Assembly (NCBI GenBank): GCA_025356815.1
Contig: JANXQL010000156.1
Coordinates: forward strand, 1-64,000
DNA length: 64,000 nucleotides
Direction of reading: 5' to 3'
Source: Pseudomonadota bacterium
Lineage (GTDB): Bacteria > Pseudomonadota > Gammaproteobacteria > Steroidobacterales > Steroidobacteraceae
The number at the start of each line of letters is the position of its first letter. Positions within the stretch are counted from its first letter, which is position 1. Below are positions 19,704 to 31,466 of the stretch, in pieces. The notes under the pieces are model-generated. The model ran no database searches, was not told where the DNA came from, and worked only from the letters and a program-made list of their open reading frames with translations. The translations under genes and the position numbers were made by a program.

Positions 19704-20315
19704 ATGCATGCCCCGCTTCCACAGTCAGCCCAGCGCCGCAACCGCCTACAGCTGCTGCTGCTCGCGCTGATGTTCTTTGGCCCCGTCGTGCTGTCCTTCT
19801 GGCTGTACTACGGCGCGCACTTCCAGACCACCCGCCGGGTCAATCACGGCGAGCTGATCACGCCGGCGCGGCCGCTGCCCGAGCTGAGCCTCGCAACGCC
19901 CGCGGGGAGCCCGACGCCGGCGCACTTCCTGCGCGGCAAGTGGTCGCTGGTCTACGTGACCGGCGAGCGCTGCGACGGGCGCTGCCGGCAGGATCTGGCG
20001 GAGCTACGCAATGTGCGCATGGCCATGGACCGCGAGCGGGACCGGGTCCAGCGCGTGCTGCTCGGCGAGCCGCCATGCTGCGCCGCAGCGGAGCTCGGCG
20101 AGGTGCCGGGGGACCTCATCGTGGCGTGGCTGGATTCGCGCGGTGGGCGCCAGCTCCTGGCGCTGTTGCCCGAGCGCGATGCGGCCGGCCGGGCCGGCCG
20201 CGTCTACGTGGTCGACCCACTGGGCAACCTGATGATGAGCTTTGCGGCGGGCGCCGACCGCAAGGGCCTGAGCAAGGATCTGGAGAAGCTGCTGCGCCTG
20301 TCGCACATCGGCTAG
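19704..20315 (+). CDS. Membrane-anchored thioredoxin-fold/Sco-like protein of cox operon
   Basis: One TM then GKWSLVYVTGERCDGRCRQDLAELRNVRMA ... VYVVDPLGNLMMSF; CxxxC motif. Confidence 0.75.
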   Translation: MHAPLPQSAQRRNRLQLLLLALMFFGPVVLSFWLYYGAHFQTTRRVNHGELITPARPLPELSLATPAGSPTPAHFLRGKWSLVYVTGERCDGRCRQDLAELRNVRMAMDRERDRVQRVLLGEPPCCAAAELGEVPGDLIVAWLDSRGGRQLLALLPERDAAGRAGRVYVVDPLGNLMMSFAAGADRKGLSKDLEKLLRLSHIG

Positions 20316-20528
20316 CTCAGGTCAGCGGCCCGGCGGCCCCGCCGCGTCCGCGATGCGCGGGGAAGTCCGCGAAATCCGTCAATATTCACGACCAGTCGGA
20401 TCGTATTCGCGATAGTCGATGACGCTTTTTGGCATCTCCCGGCGCCGGGATTGCCTATGCTACGGCCTTTGGCCCGGGGCGCCGCGGACGGTGCGCGGGC
20501 GGCATTCGTCGAGCAAGGGGATTCGCAC

Positions 20529-21004
20529 GTGTCCAGCGCAGAGGCCCATGAACAGGCCGCCGTCGAGTCTGCAATCGGTCGTTTCGGTCAGCAGCCCGGG
20601 CCGCTGCTGGTGGTGCTGCATGCGATCCAGGACGCGCTCGGCTACATCCCGCCCGCCGGTATTGCGCGCATCGCCGCCGCGCTGAGCCTGTCCCGGGCCG
20701 AAGTCCACGGCGTCGTGACCTTCTATCACTACTTCCGCCTGCACCCGCCCGGCCGGCACATCGTCCAGGTCTGTCGCGCCGAAGCCTGCCAGGCCCGTGG
20801 TGGCGCTGCCCTCGAGGCGCACGCCAAGGCGCGCCTCGGCGTCGATTTCCACCAGACCACCGCCGACGGCGCGACCACCCTGGAGGCGGTCTACTGCCTC
20901 GGCAACTGCGCGACGGGCCCCGCCGTGCGCATCGACGGCCGCCTGCACAGTGCCGTCACGCCGGCGCGCTTCGACAGGCTTCTGGCCGACCAGGAGTCCA
21001 ACTG

Positions 21005-21005
<1 letters not shown>
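20529..21005 (+). CDS. fdsG: NAD-dependent formate dehydrogenase gamma subunit (NuoE-like)
   Basis: LLVVLHAIQDALGYIPPAGIARIAAALSLSRAEVHGVVTFYHYF; 2Fe-2S Cys; GTG start; ATGA overlap with next gene. Confidence 0.88.
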
Positions 21006-22534
<1,529 letters not shown>

Positions 22535-22564
22535 CACCGACGCACCCACCAGGGAAGCCCCCGC

Positions 22565-25438
22565 ATGTATTCAATCGACCACCACGACCTCGGTACGCCG
22601 CCGGCCACGTCGCAGACGATGGTGAGCATCGAGATCGACGGCCGTCCGTTCTGCGTGCCGGACGGGACCTCAGTGATGCGCGCCGCCGCGCTTGCCGGCG
22701 TCAGCATCCCGAAGCTGTGTGCTACCGACAGCCTGAAGTCGTTCGGCTCGTGCCGGCTGTGCCTGGTCGAGATCGAGGGCCGCAAGGGCTACCCGGCCTC
22801 ATGCACCACGCTGGTGGCCGAGGGCATGAAAGTACGCACCCAGAGCGACAAGCTGCAGCAGCTGCGCAAGGGCGTGGTCGAACTGTACGTCTCCGAGCAC
22901 CCGCTCGAGTGCCAGGGCTGCCCGGCCGACACGCACTGCGAGCTGCAGGACATGGCCGCGAAGCATGGCGTGACCGGCAGTCCCTACATCGCCAGTGATG
23001 CCTGTCCGCCGCGCGTGACCGCCGAGTCGCGCGCGCTCACCTTCGAGGTCGACAGCAGCAATCCGTACTTCAACTTCAACCCCGAGCTGTGCATCGTCTG
23101 CTCGCGCTGCGTGCGCGCCTGTGACGAGACCCAGGGCACACTGGCGCTGACGATCGCGGGCCGTGGCCTCGCCTCGCAGGTCGCCGCCAGCCAGGCCGAG
23201 CCGTTCGTCGAGTCGGAGTGCGTCTCCTGCGGCGCCTGCGTCGAGGCCTGTCCTACCGCCGCGCTGTCGGAGAAGTCGCTGCTGACCGGTGTGAAGCCGA
23301 CCCAGGCGATCACGACCACCTGCGCCTACTGCGGCGTCGGCTGCTCGCTGAAGGCCGAGGTCGCGGACGGCAAGGTCGCGCGCATGGTCCCGAACCGCGA
23401 CGGCCACGCCAATCAGGGCCATGCCTGCGTGAAGGGCCGCTTCGCCTACGGCTACGCGACGCATGCCGACCGCATCAAGACGCCGATGATCCGCGCCAGC
23501 CTGTCCGATCCCTGGCGCGAGGTCTCGTGGGACGAGGCGATCAGGTACGCCGCCAGCGAGTTCAAGCGCATCCAGGCCAAGTACGGCCGCGGCTCGGTCG
23601 GCGGCATCACCTCCTCGCGCTGCACCAACGAGGAAACCTGGCTGGTGCAGAAGCTCGTGCGCGCGGCGTTCGGCAACAACAACGTCGATACCTGCGCGCG
23701 CGTCTGCCACTCGCCGACCGGCTACGGCCTGAAGCAGACCCTCGGTGAGTCCGCGGGCACGCAGGCGTTCACCTCCGTCATGCAGGCCGACGTCGTGCTG
23801 CTGATGGGCGCCAACCCAACCGAGGGCCATCCGGTCTTCGCCTCGCAGCTCAAGCGCGCGCTGCGCGCCGGCGCACAGCTGATCGTCATCGACCCGCGCG
23901 AGATCGCGCTGGTCGACAGTCCGCACATCAAGGCCGCGCATCACCTGCAGCTGCGCCCGGGCACCAACGTCGCGCTGATCAATGCGCTCGCGCACGTCGT
24001 CGTGACCGAGGGCCTCGTCAAGGAGGACTACGTCGCCTCCCGCTGCGACATGGCCTCCTTCGACAAGTGGCGCGAGTTCGTGGCGAAGGAGCGCAACTCG
24101 CCCGAGGCATCCGCGGCCGTGACCGGCGTGCCGGCGGCGACCGTACGCGCAGCGGCGCGCCTGTACGCGACCGTCGCCAACGGCGCGATCTACTACGGCC
24201 TCGGCGTCACCGAGCACAGCCAGGGCAGCACCACCGTGCTTGGCATCGCGAACCTCGCGATGGCCACCGGCAACATCGGCCGCGAGGGCGTGGGCGTCAA
24301 CCCGCTGCGCGGCCAGAACAACGTGCAGGGCTCCTGCGACATGGGCTCGTTCCCGCACGAGCTGCCGGGCTATCGGCACGTGTCGGACAACAGCGTGCGC
24401 GCCTCGTTCGAGTCGGCCTGGGGCGTGACGCTCGAGCACGAGCAGGGCCTGCGTATCCCGAACATGTTCGAGGCGGCGCTCGACGGCACGTTCAAGGGCA
24501 TGTACATCCAGGGCGAGGACCTCGCCCAGTCCGACCCGAACACGCAGCACGTGGTCGCGGCGCTGACCGCGCTCGAGTGCCTGGTGGTGCAGGACATCTT
24601 CATGTGCGAGACCGCGAAGTTCGCGCACGTGCTGCTGCCCGGCTCGTCGTTCCTCGAGAAGGACGGCACGTTCACCAACGCCGAGCGGCGCATCTCGCGA
24701 GTGCGCAAGGTCATGGAACCGCTGGCGGGACTGGCCGACTGGGAGGTCACGATGCGACTCGCCAATGCGCTCGGCCACCCGATGCACTACGACCACCCGT
24801 CACAGATCATGGCCGAGATCGCGAGCCTAATGCCGACGTTCACCGGCGTCAGCTACGACAAGCTCGACCGCCTCGGCAGCATCCAGTGGCCGTGCAACGA
24901 CGCGGCCCCCGAAGGCACGCCGACGATGCACATCGACCAGTTCGTGCGCGGCAAGGGCAAGTTCTTCGTCACCGAGTACGTGCCGACCCGCGAGCGTTCG
25001 ACGTCGCGCTACCCGCTGCTGCTGACCACGGGCCGCGTGCTGTCGCAGTACAACGTCGGCGCACAGACGCGCCGCACTGCCAACAACGTCTGGCACAGCG
25101 AGGATCGCGTCGAGATCCATCCGCACGACGCCGAGAACCGGGGCATCGTCGACGGCGACTGGATCGGCATCACCAGCCGGGCCGGCGAGACGGTGCTGCG
25201 TGCGCAGGTCACCGACCGCGTGCAGCCGGGCGTGATCTACACGACTTTCCACTTCCCGGAATCCGGGGCAAACGTGGTGACCACGGAAAACTCCGACTGG
25301 GCGACCAACTGTCCCGAGTACAAGGTCACCGCCGTCGAGGTCGTCAAGGTGGACAAGCCGCTAGACTGGCAGATCCGCTTCCGCCAGAACCGGGACGAGC
25401 GCCTGCCGTCGCGGCACAAGGCCCCGGCGTCCGTCTGA
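22565..25438 (+). CDS. fdsA: Formate dehydrogenase alpha subunit (molybdopterin, Cys-containing)
   Basis: N-terminal 2Fe-2S and ferredoxin-like clusters, CAYCGVGCSLKAEV, NNVDTCARVCHSPTGYGLKQTLGESAGTQAF, GHPVFASQLKRALRAGAQLIVIDPR. Confidence 0.94.
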   Translation: MYSIDHHDLGTPPATSQTMVSIEIDGRPFCVPDGTSVMRAAALAGVSIPKLCATDSLKSFGSCRLCLVEIEGRKGYPASCTTLVAEGMKVRTQSDKLQQLRKGVVELYVSEHPLECQGCPADTHCELQDMAAKHGVTGSPYIASDACPPRVTAESRALTFEVDSSNPYFNFNPELCIVCSRCVRACDETQGTLALTIAGRGLASQVAASQAEPFVESECVSCGACVEACPTAALSEKSLLTGVKPTQAITTTCAYCGVGCSLKAEVADGKVARMVPNRDGHANQGHACVKGRFAYGYATHADRIKTPMIRASLSDPWREVSWDEAIRYAASEFKRIQAKYGRGSVGGITSSRCTNEETWLVQKLVRAAFGNNNVDTCARVCHSPTGYGLKQTLGESAGTQAFTSVMQADVVLLMGANPTEGHPVFASQLKRALRAGAQLIVIDPREIALVDSPHIKAAHHLQLRPGTNVALINALAHVVVTEGLVKEDYVASRCDMASFDKWREFVAKERNSPEASAAVTGVPAATVRAAARLYATVANGAIYYGLGVTEHSQGSTTVLGIANLAMATGNIGREGVGVNPLRGQNNVQGSCDMGSFPHELPGYRHVSDNSVRASFESAWGVTLEHEQGLRIPNMFEAALDGTFKGMYIQGEDLAQSDPNTQHVVAALTALECLVVQDIFMCETAKFAHVLLPGSSFLEKDGTFTNAERRISRVRKVMEPLAGLADWEVTMRLANALGHPMHYDHPSQIMAEIASLMPTFTGVSYDKLDRLGSIQWPCNDAAPEGTPTMHIDQFVRGKGKFFVTEYVPTRERSTSRYPLLLTTGRVLSQYNVGAQTRRTANNVWHSEDRVEIHPHDAENRGIVDGDWIGITSRAGETVLRAQVTDRVQPGVIYTTFHFPESGANVVTTENSDWATNCPEYKVTAVEVVKVDKPLDWQIRFRQNRDERLPSRHKAPASV

Positions 25439-25472
25439 GCACGGCCGCCGCACGCTCACAGGATTAGTTCAG

Positions 25473-25706
25473 ATGCACGCCGAGCAGCTGGTCCAGATGG
25501 TGAATGACATCAGCGCGTTCTTCGCGCCGGCAAGTCCTGCGGCCGAGGCGGCCGCCGAGGTCGCCGGCCACTTGAAGCACCAGTGGGAGCCGCGGATGCG
25601 GCGCCAGATCGTCGAGATCTGGCGCGCCGGTGAGGGCGACTTCAGCGCCGTCGGCCGCGCCGCCGTCGCGCTGCTGGCGGCCGAGACGCCGCACCCGGCA
25701 GGGTAG
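25473..25706 (+). CDS. fdsD: Formate dehydrogenase delta subunit
   Basis: LVQMVNDISAFFAPASPAAEAAAEVAGHLKHQWEPRMRRQIVE; position downstream of fdsA. Confidence 0.88.
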   Translation: MHAEQLVQMVNDISAFFAPASPAAEAAAEVAGHLKHQWEPRMRRQIVEIWRAGEGDFSAVGRAAVALLAAETPHPAG

Positions 25707-25770
25707 CGTCCGGGGCCTTAATCCGCGAAACTCGCCCCCCCGGTGACGGGCGGCAGCTGGACGGCATCCC

Positions 25771-26832
25771 TTGCAGCATTCGAACTCCCTGACCTGGTTC
25801 CGCCGCGCCGCGCGCCTCGGCGCGCTGCTGGCTGCGATCGTGGTCGTGGTCGGCGCCTGGGTGCGACTGACCGACGCGGGCCTGGGTTGCCCCGACTGGC
25901 CGGGCTGCTACGGGCAGCTGCATCCGGCGCAGGTGCTCGAGCGCCTCGCCGACGCCAACGCCGCCTTCCCGAGCCGGCCATTTGAGTACCAGAAGGCGCT
26001 GCACGAGATGGTGCATCGCTACATCGCCTCGGCGCTCGGGCTGTTGATCATCGGGCTCGCCGGCTTCGCCTGGTGGAACCGCCGCAACCCCGCTCAGCCG
26101 AAGTTGTTGCCGGTCGCGCTGGTCGGCCTGGTCTGCGTGCAGGGCGCGCTGGGCGCGTTCACGGTCACGCTGCTGCTCAAGCCGCTGATCGTCACGCTGC
26201 ACCTGCTCGGCGGGCTGTCGACGCTGGGCCTACTGTGGTGGCTGTCGCTCGAGCCCAGCCGGCGCGACGTCAAGGCGGCCGAGCGGCCGGTGCGCAGGCT
26301 CGCGCTGATCGCGTTCGCGGCGCTGGTCCTGCAGCTGATGCTCGGCGGCTGGACCAGCACCAACTATGCCGCCGTCGCCTGTCCCGACTTCCCGGCCTGC
26401 CAGGGACAGCTGCTGCCGCAGACCGACTTTGCGCACGCGTTCGTGCTGTCGCACGGTCCCGGTGTGGACTATGCCGGCGGCGTCCTCGAGCAGCCGGCCC
26501 GGACAGCGATCCACCTCAGCCACCGGATCTGGGCGCTGGTCGCCGGCAGCCTGCTGCTGCTGCTGTCGATCGCGGCGTTCCGGCGGGCCCAGAACGGTGC
26601 CGTGCGGCTCGCCGCCGTGGCCGTCGCGGCCGCCGTTGCATTGCAGTGGCTGCTCGGCATGAACCTGATCTGGCAGGGATTCCCACTGTGGCTGGGCACC
26701 CTGCACAACGCCGGCGCGGTGCTGCTGCTGCTTGCGACCCTGACGCTGCTGCGACAGCTGTGGCCGGCCGCGAGCGCGATCCGGTTCTCCAGCGCCGACG
26801 GCCGCCGCCAGAGCGCCCGGCCCCTGCGCTGA
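25771..26832 (+). CDS. ctaA: Heme A synthase (COX15/CtaA)
   Basis: GAWVRLTDAGLGCPDWPGCYGQ; HEMVHRYIAS; GGWTSTNYAAVACPDFPACQGQ; HLSHRIWALVAG; LHNAGAVLLL. Confidence 0.93.
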   Translation: MQHSNSLTWFRRAARLGALLAAIVVVVGAWVRLTDAGLGCPDWPGCYGQLHPAQVLERLADANAAFPSRPFEYQKALHEMVHRYIASALGLLIIGLAGFAWWNRRNPAQPKLLPVALVGLVCVQGALGAFTVTLLLKPLIVTLHLLGGLSTLGLLWWLSLEPSRRDVKAAERPVRRLALIAFAALVLQLMLGGWTSTNYAAVACPDFPACQGQLLPQTDFAHAFVLSHGPGVDYAGGVLEQPARTAIHLSHRIWALVAGSLLLLLSIAAFRRAQNGAVRLAAVAVAAAVALQWLLGMNLIWQGFPLWLGTLHNAGAVLLLLATLTLLRQLWPAASAIRFSSADGRRQSARPLR

Positions 26833-26905
26833 GGGCGCTGCCCTTCATGGTAGGCTGCGCCCCCCGCCGGCCGACCCCGGCCTGACTCGGTCCCCCGCCG
26901 CGCCA

Positions 26906-27814
26906 ATGGCCTCCCACCCCGACCTGCCGCCACCGACCGCCGGGCGCCCCGGCTGGCGCGACTTTCTGGAGCTCACCAAGCCCAAGGTCGTGCTGCTGAT
27001 CGCGTTCACCGCGGTGGTCGGCGTGTTGCTGGCAGCGCCGGGCGTGCCGCCGCTGCAGCCGCTCTTGGTGGGTACGCTCGGCATCTGGCTCGCCGCCTCC
27101 TCGGCGGCGGCGATCAACCACGTGATCGACCAGCGCATCGACAGCGAAATGGCGCGCACGCGCCACCGGCCACTGCCGGCCGGCTCGATGGTCGAGTCAC
27201 AGGCGGTCGCGTTCGCGCTCGTGCTCGGCGCGCTGTCGATGGCGCTACTGACGATCTTCGTCAACGCGCTGACGGCGCTGCTGACCTTCGCGAGCCTGAT
27301 CGGCTACGCGATCATCTACACCCTCTGGCTCAAGCGCGCGACGCCGCAGAACATCGTCATCGGCGGTGCCGCGGGCGCCGCGCCGCCGGTACTCGGCTGG
27401 GCGGCGGTCTCCAACACGGTCGACCCGAACGCGCTGCTGCTGTTCCTGATCATCTTCGCGTGGACGCCGCCGCACTTCTGGGCACTGGCGATCGCGCGCC
27501 GGGACGAGTACGCGAAGATCGGCATGCCGATGCTGCCGGTGGCTTACGGCGTACCGCTGACGCGGCTGCACATTCTGCTGTACACGGTGATCCTCACCCT
27601 GGTGACGGTGCTGCCGTGGCTGACCGGCATGTGCGGGCTGATCTACGTAGTGGCGGCGCTGGTTCTGGACATCATGTTCCTGCGGCTCGCCTGGCAGCTG
27701 TACCGCACGCACGCCACGGACCTGCCGATGCGAACGTTCCGCTGGTCGATCAGCTACCTGATGTACCTGTTCGCGGCGCTGCTCGTCGATCACTACATCC
27801 ACGTTCGGATCTGA
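26906..27814 (+). CDS. ctaB: Protoheme IX farnesyltransferase (heme O synthase)
   Basis: ELTKPKVVLLIAFTAVVG; AINHVIDQRIDSEMARTRHRPLPAG; PQNIVIGGAAGAAPPVLGWAAV. Confidence 0.95.
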   Translation: MASHPDLPPPTAGRPGWRDFLELTKPKVVLLIAFTAVVGVLLAAPGVPPLQPLLVGTLGIWLAASSAAAINHVIDQRIDSEMARTRHRPLPAGSMVESQAVAFALVLGALSMALLTIFVNALTALLTFASLIGYAIIYTLWLKRATPQNIVIGGAAGAAPPVLGWAAVSNTVDPNALLLFLIIFAWTPPHFWALAIARRDEYAKIGMPMLPVAYGVPLTRLHILLYTVILTLVTVLPWLTGMCGLIYVVAALVLDIMFLRLAWQLYRTHATDLPMRTFRWSISYLMYLFAALLVDHYIHVRI

Positions 27815-27837
27815 GGATCCAGGCGCAGCCTCGCGTC

Positions 27838-28518
27838 TCAGCGCGCAGCCACCGCGGCGTCCGAGACGAACGGGTTCGAGCGGCGCTCCGCGCCGAAGGT
27901 CGATACGGGCCCGTGACCCGGCAGGAACTGCACCTCGTCGCCGAGCGCGAACAGTTTGTTGCGGATCGAGGCGATCAGCTGCGGGTGGTTGCCGCCGGGA
28001 AAATCGGTGCGGCCGATCGAGCCCTTGAAGATCACATCGCCCACCACCGCGAAGCGGCTCGGCGAATGAAAGAACACGACGTGCCCCGGGGTGTGGCCGG
28101 GGCAGTGATGCACCTCGAACTCGAGCCCGCCGGCAGTGACGCGGTCGCCGTCGACGAGCCAGCGGTCGGGGACGAAGCCGCCTTCGCAGGGGATGCCGAA
28201 CATCCGCCCCTGTTCGGCGAGCTGCTCGATCCAGAACCGGTCACCCTCGTGCGGGCCCTCGATGGGCAGATGCAGCCGTCGCGCAAGCTCGGCAGTCGCA
28301 CCGGCATGGTCGATGTGCGCGTGCGTCAGAAGAATCTTCTCGAGCGTGACGCCGGCCTGCTCGGCTGCGGCAATGATCTGCTCGATATCGCCGCCGGGGT
28401 CCACGACTGCACCGCGCATCGTCGCGGCGTTCCACAGCAGCGAGCAGTTCTGCTGGAACGCGGTCACCGGGATGACGGCAACGCGGAGGGCGGGCGGGGC
28501 GCTGGCGGATGTCTGCAT
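27838..28518 (-). CDS. MBL-fold metallohydrolase (glyoxalase II-like)
   Basis: ILLTHAHIDHAGATAELARR; FEVHHCPGHTPGHVVF; VVGDVIFKGSIGRTDFPGG. Confidence 0.9.
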   Translation of the reverse strand: MQTSASAPPALRVAVIPVTAFQQNCSLLWNAATMRGAVVDPGGDIEQIIAAAEQAGVTLEKILLTHAHIDHAGATAELARRLHLPIEGPHEGDRFWIEQLAEQGRMFGIPCEGGFVPDRWLVDGDRVTAGGLEFEVHHCPGHTPGHVVFFHSPSRFAVVGDVIFKGSIGRTDFPGGNHPQLIASIRNKLFALGDEVQFLPGHGPVSTFGAERRSNPFVSDAAVAAR

Positions 28519-28544
28519 GGGAGGCAAGATGCCAGAGCCCGGCC

Positions 28545-28868
28545 TCAGGCAGAAGCCCCCGGCCTGCGACGAAACGTCGCGAGCAGGCCGCTCAGGCGCG
28601 GCGCCACGGTGCTGACGAGCGGCCACAGCGCAAGCGCCCGCAGCGCAAGCTTTAGCACGTAGCGCGGCCGACCGACCGCGACGAAGCCGGCCACGCCGAT
28701 CAGCAGCGTACGCATCGTGCCGGAGCGGGCGAACGCCATCAGCCGGTCGGCCGTCTTCAGGCGCGCGCCGAGCGCGCGTGCGTCGATGGTCAGCGACGCA
28801 CGCAGTCCCGCGCTGCGCTCGCACAAGAACTCGCGACGGTCGACGATGGCTTGCAGGCGCCGGCTCAC
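28545..28868 (-). CDS. YqjK-like hypothetical protein
   Basis: VSRRLQAIVDRREFLCERSAGLRASLTIDARAL...; GTGA overlap with upstream YqjE-like gene. Confidence 0.65.
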   Translation of the reverse strand: MSRRLQAIVDRREFLCERSAGLRASLTIDARALGARLKTADRLMAFARSGTMRTLLIGVAGFVAVGRPRYVLKLALRALALWPLVSTVAPRLSGLLATFRRRPGASA

Positions 28869-29254
28869 GGCCTCTCCCCGCGCAGTGTCGCGGCATCGCG
28901 GGCGAGCTCGCGGGCGGTCGCGGCAAAGAACCGCGGCCGCTCTGCCAGCAGCCGACGCACGCCGAACCATGCGAACAGCGCGATCAGCGCGAAGCTGGCG
29001 GTGACGCCCCCCGCAGCCAGCAGCCGGTGCTCGTCCCAGAACACGATGACGATCGTGAAGGCCAGCAGCAGGACCGTCAGCGCAGCGAAGAACATCGCGC
29101 CGATCGACCACAGCAGCACGGCACTGATGTATTCGAGCTGCTCCTCGAGCTCGACCGAGACCAGTTGCAGCCGCGTCTGGGCGAGCGCGACGAGTGTTGC
29201 CGCCACGCGCCGCAGCGATGCGATTAGGCCGACCTCAGCCTGTTCGTCGGCCAT
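28865..29254 (-). CDS. Phage holin family / YqjE-like membrane protein
   Basis: [51 protein letters not shown]. Confidence 0.82.
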   Translation of the reverse strand: MADEQAEVGLIASLRRVAATLVALAQTRLQLVSVELEEQLEYISAVLLWSIGAMFFAALTVLLLAFTIVIVFWDEHRLLAAGGVTASFALIALFAWFGVRRLLAERPRFFAATARELARDAATLRGERP

Positions 29255-29256
29255 CG

Positions 29257-29559
29257 TCAGCGCCGTCCCAGCAGCACGCCGATCACCACGCCCGCGGCGG
29301 CGGCAAGGCCGACCGACTGCCAGGGGTTCTCGCGCACGTAGCGGCTCGCGTCCTTGGCAACAGCCTTGGCTTGTGCGCCGAACTCCTGCTCGAGTTCCTC
29401 GAGCCGCGCCCGGGCCTGCTCCATGCCGGCAGCCGCCCGTTCGCGCACGGCGTGCGCGCGCTCGTCGGTCGAATGGACGGTCGCGCTCAGCAGCGCCTCG
29501 GCTTCGGTCACCACGGCGTGCAGGTCATCGATCAGCTGGCGGGTGCTTGTATCGCTCAT
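29257..29559 (-). CDS. DUF883/YqjD-like protein
   Basis: RQLIDDLHAVVTEAEALLSAT ... YVRENPWQSVGLAAAAGVVIGVLLGRR. Confidence 0.88.
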   Translation of the reverse strand: MSDTSTRQLIDDLHAVVTEAEALLSATVHSTDERAHAVRERAAAGMEQARARLEELEQEFGAQAKAVAKDASRYVRENPWQSVGLAAAAGVVIGVLLGRR

Positions 29560-29642
29560 GACGCGGCTCCAGAGTCCGGGGACTGGACCCCGATGCTACC
29601 CCCGCGGGTGCTGCGGCCGCATCCGAACATGCCACGGCCGTC

Positions 29643-30818
29643 CTAGCGCCCCGGCTGGCGTTCCAGCCACTCGCGCAGCAGCACGGCCGCCCGTACCGCC
29701 TCGTCGGCCGACACCGCGAACGACAGGCGGATCGCACCATGGCCGCCGACCGGGTCGAAGTCGACTCCGGGCGCGGCGGCGACGCCGGTGTCCTCCAGTA
29801 GACGCTCGCAGAACGCCAGGCTGTCGTCGGTCAGGTGGGCGACGTTCAGGTACAGGTAGAACGCGCCGTCGGGTGCCACCAGGTCGTCAATGCCTGCCGC
29901 GGCCAGCTGCGTGAGCAGCAGCGCCCGGTTGGCCCGGTACACCTCGACGGTCGCCGCTAGCTCCGCCGGATCGTCGAAGGCTGCCAGCGCCGCGTGTTGC
30001 GCGAGCGCGGACGGCGTCAGGAAGCAGTTGATCACGTAGGCCGACAGGCGCGGCGCGAGCGTCGCCGGCGCCACCATCCAGCCGAGCCGCCAGCCAGGCA
30101 TGCGGAACAGCTTGGAGAAGCTGTTGATGACGACCACGTCGTCATCGACTTCCAGCGCCGACACGGCCCGTTCGCCAAAGCTGATGCCATGGTAGATCTC
30201 GTCGGAGATCAACCTGACGCCGCGCTCGCGGCAGCGCTGCGCGAGTGCCTCGAGCGTGGCGGCATCGAGCATCGCGCCGGTCGGGTTGGCCGGGCTTGCC
30301 ACCAGCAGGCCGTGCAGCGGATCGGGCACCGCGTCGAGATGCGCCACGGTTAGCCGGTAGCCGGAGGCCGCATCGAGATCGATCTCGACCGTCTCGCGCC
30401 CGAGCGCCCGCAGCGCGTTGCGATAGGCCGGGTAGCCGGGTCGGCCCACCGCGATCCGGTCGCCCGGGTGGAACAACGCGGCGAACGCGGCCACGAGGCC
30501 CGCGCTGGCCCCTGCGGTCAGCTGGATGCGCGCCGGGTCGATGTCCAGACCGTAGCTGTCGCGATAGTGGCGGCCGATCCGTTCGATCAGCGCGCGCGAT
30601 TCGAAGTAGCTGTTGGGGTCGTCGGCGAGTGCGCGGGCCGCGGCCGCGCGCACGCCGGGCGGCGTACCCGCCGTCGGCGCGCCGAAGTGCATCGGGATCA
30701 CCGCGCGGCCGGCCTGGCGCAGCTCGGTCGCCCGACGCGCGATGCGACTGGTATAGAACGGCGGCACGTCGACGCCGCGGACGGCGGCGAGGGGACGGCG
30801 GGTGGCAGGAGGGCTCAT
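29643..30818 (-). CDS. Pyridoxal-phosphate-dependent aminotransferase, class I/II
   Basis: VASPANPTGAMLDAATLEAL; LISDEIYHGISFG; VVINSFSKLFRMPGWRLGWMV. Confidence 0.92.
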   Translation of the reverse strand: MSPPATRRPLAAVRGVDVPPFYTSRIARRATELRQAGRAVIPMHFGAPTAGTPPGVRAAAARALADDPNSYFESRALIERIGRHYRDSYGLDIDPARIQLTAGASAGLVAAFAALFHPGDRIAVGRPGYPAYRNALRALGRETVEIDLDAASGYRLTVAHLDAVPDPLHGLLVASPANPTGAMLDAATLEALAQRCRERGVRLISDEIYHGISFGERAVSALEVDDDVVVINSFSKLFRMPGWRLGWMVAPATLAPRLSAYVINCFLTPSALAQHAALAAFDDPAELAATVEVYRANRALLLTQLAAAGIDDLVAPDGAFYLYLNVAHLTDDSLAFCERLLEDTGVAAAPGVDFDPVGGHGAIRLSFAVSADEAVRAAVLLREWLERQPGR

Positions 30819-30932
30819 GACAGGCTCGCGCAGACCGGGGCTCCGATGCTACGGCGCCACTGGCTGCGTGGAAAGCATGCGCCGTGCTATTAACGGTACT
30901 TCGGCCAGACCCGGACCCCGGGCGGAGCGTGC

Positions 30933-31415
30933 ATGGACCTGAACGATCCCGACTTTGACCTTCAGGCGGTGCTTGCCCTCAACCGCGGCAGCGAGGCGCA
31001 CACCTCGAGGCTGGACCGCGCCTCGTTGCAGGCGCTGCTGCAGCAGGCCTGGCACGTCGGCCTGAAGGATGCCGGCCGCAGTGCGCTGCTGATCGCACTC
31101 GAGCAGGGCGCCGACTACCACAGTCCGAACTTCCACTGGTTCCGAGATCGCTACCCGCGCTTCGTCTACGTCGACCGGATCATCGTCGCTGCCGCCGCAC
31201 GCGGCCAGGGGCTGGCGCGCTCGCTGTACGAGGAACTGTTCGGCGTGGCGCGGCGCGCAGGTCACGCGCTGGTCTGCTGCGAGGTGAACCTCGCGCCGCC
31301 GAACCCGGGCTCCCAGCGCTTCCACGAGGCGCTGGGCTTTGCCGAGGTCGGGCGCGGCGCGCCGTACGGCGACAAGAAGCTCGTGCAGTACCTGGTCCGT
31401 CCGCTCGGCGACTGA
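30933..31415 (+). CDS. GNAT-family N-acetyltransferase
   Basis: YVDRIIVAAAARGQGLARSLYEELFGVARRAGHALVCCEVNLAPPNPGSQRFHEALGFAEVG. Confidence 0.85.
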   Translation: MDLNDPDFDLQAVLALNRGSEAHTSRLDRASLQALLQQAWHVGLKDAGRSALLIALEQGADYHSPNFHWFRDRYPRFVYVDRIIVAAAARGQGLARSLYEELFGVARRAGHALVCCEVNLAPPNPGSQRFHEALGFAEVGRGAPYGDKKLVQYLVRPLGD

Positions 31416-31431
31416 GCGCGTGTCCGTGCGT

Positions 31432-31454
31432 GTGACGGGGGCGTTCCCCGTCAC
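31432..31454. terminator. Bidirectional hairpin between convergent GNAT and aldehyde dehydrogenase genes
   Basis: GTGACGGGG-GCGTT-CCCCGTCAC perfect 9-bp stem. Confidence 0.65.
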
Positions 31455-31466
31455 GCGCACCGGGCG

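Noticed and set aside
28865-29254. Phage holin family protein as a sign of prophage
   Set aside because: It sits with YqjD- and YqjK-like genes, a chromosomal membrane-protein cluster; no other phage genes nearby
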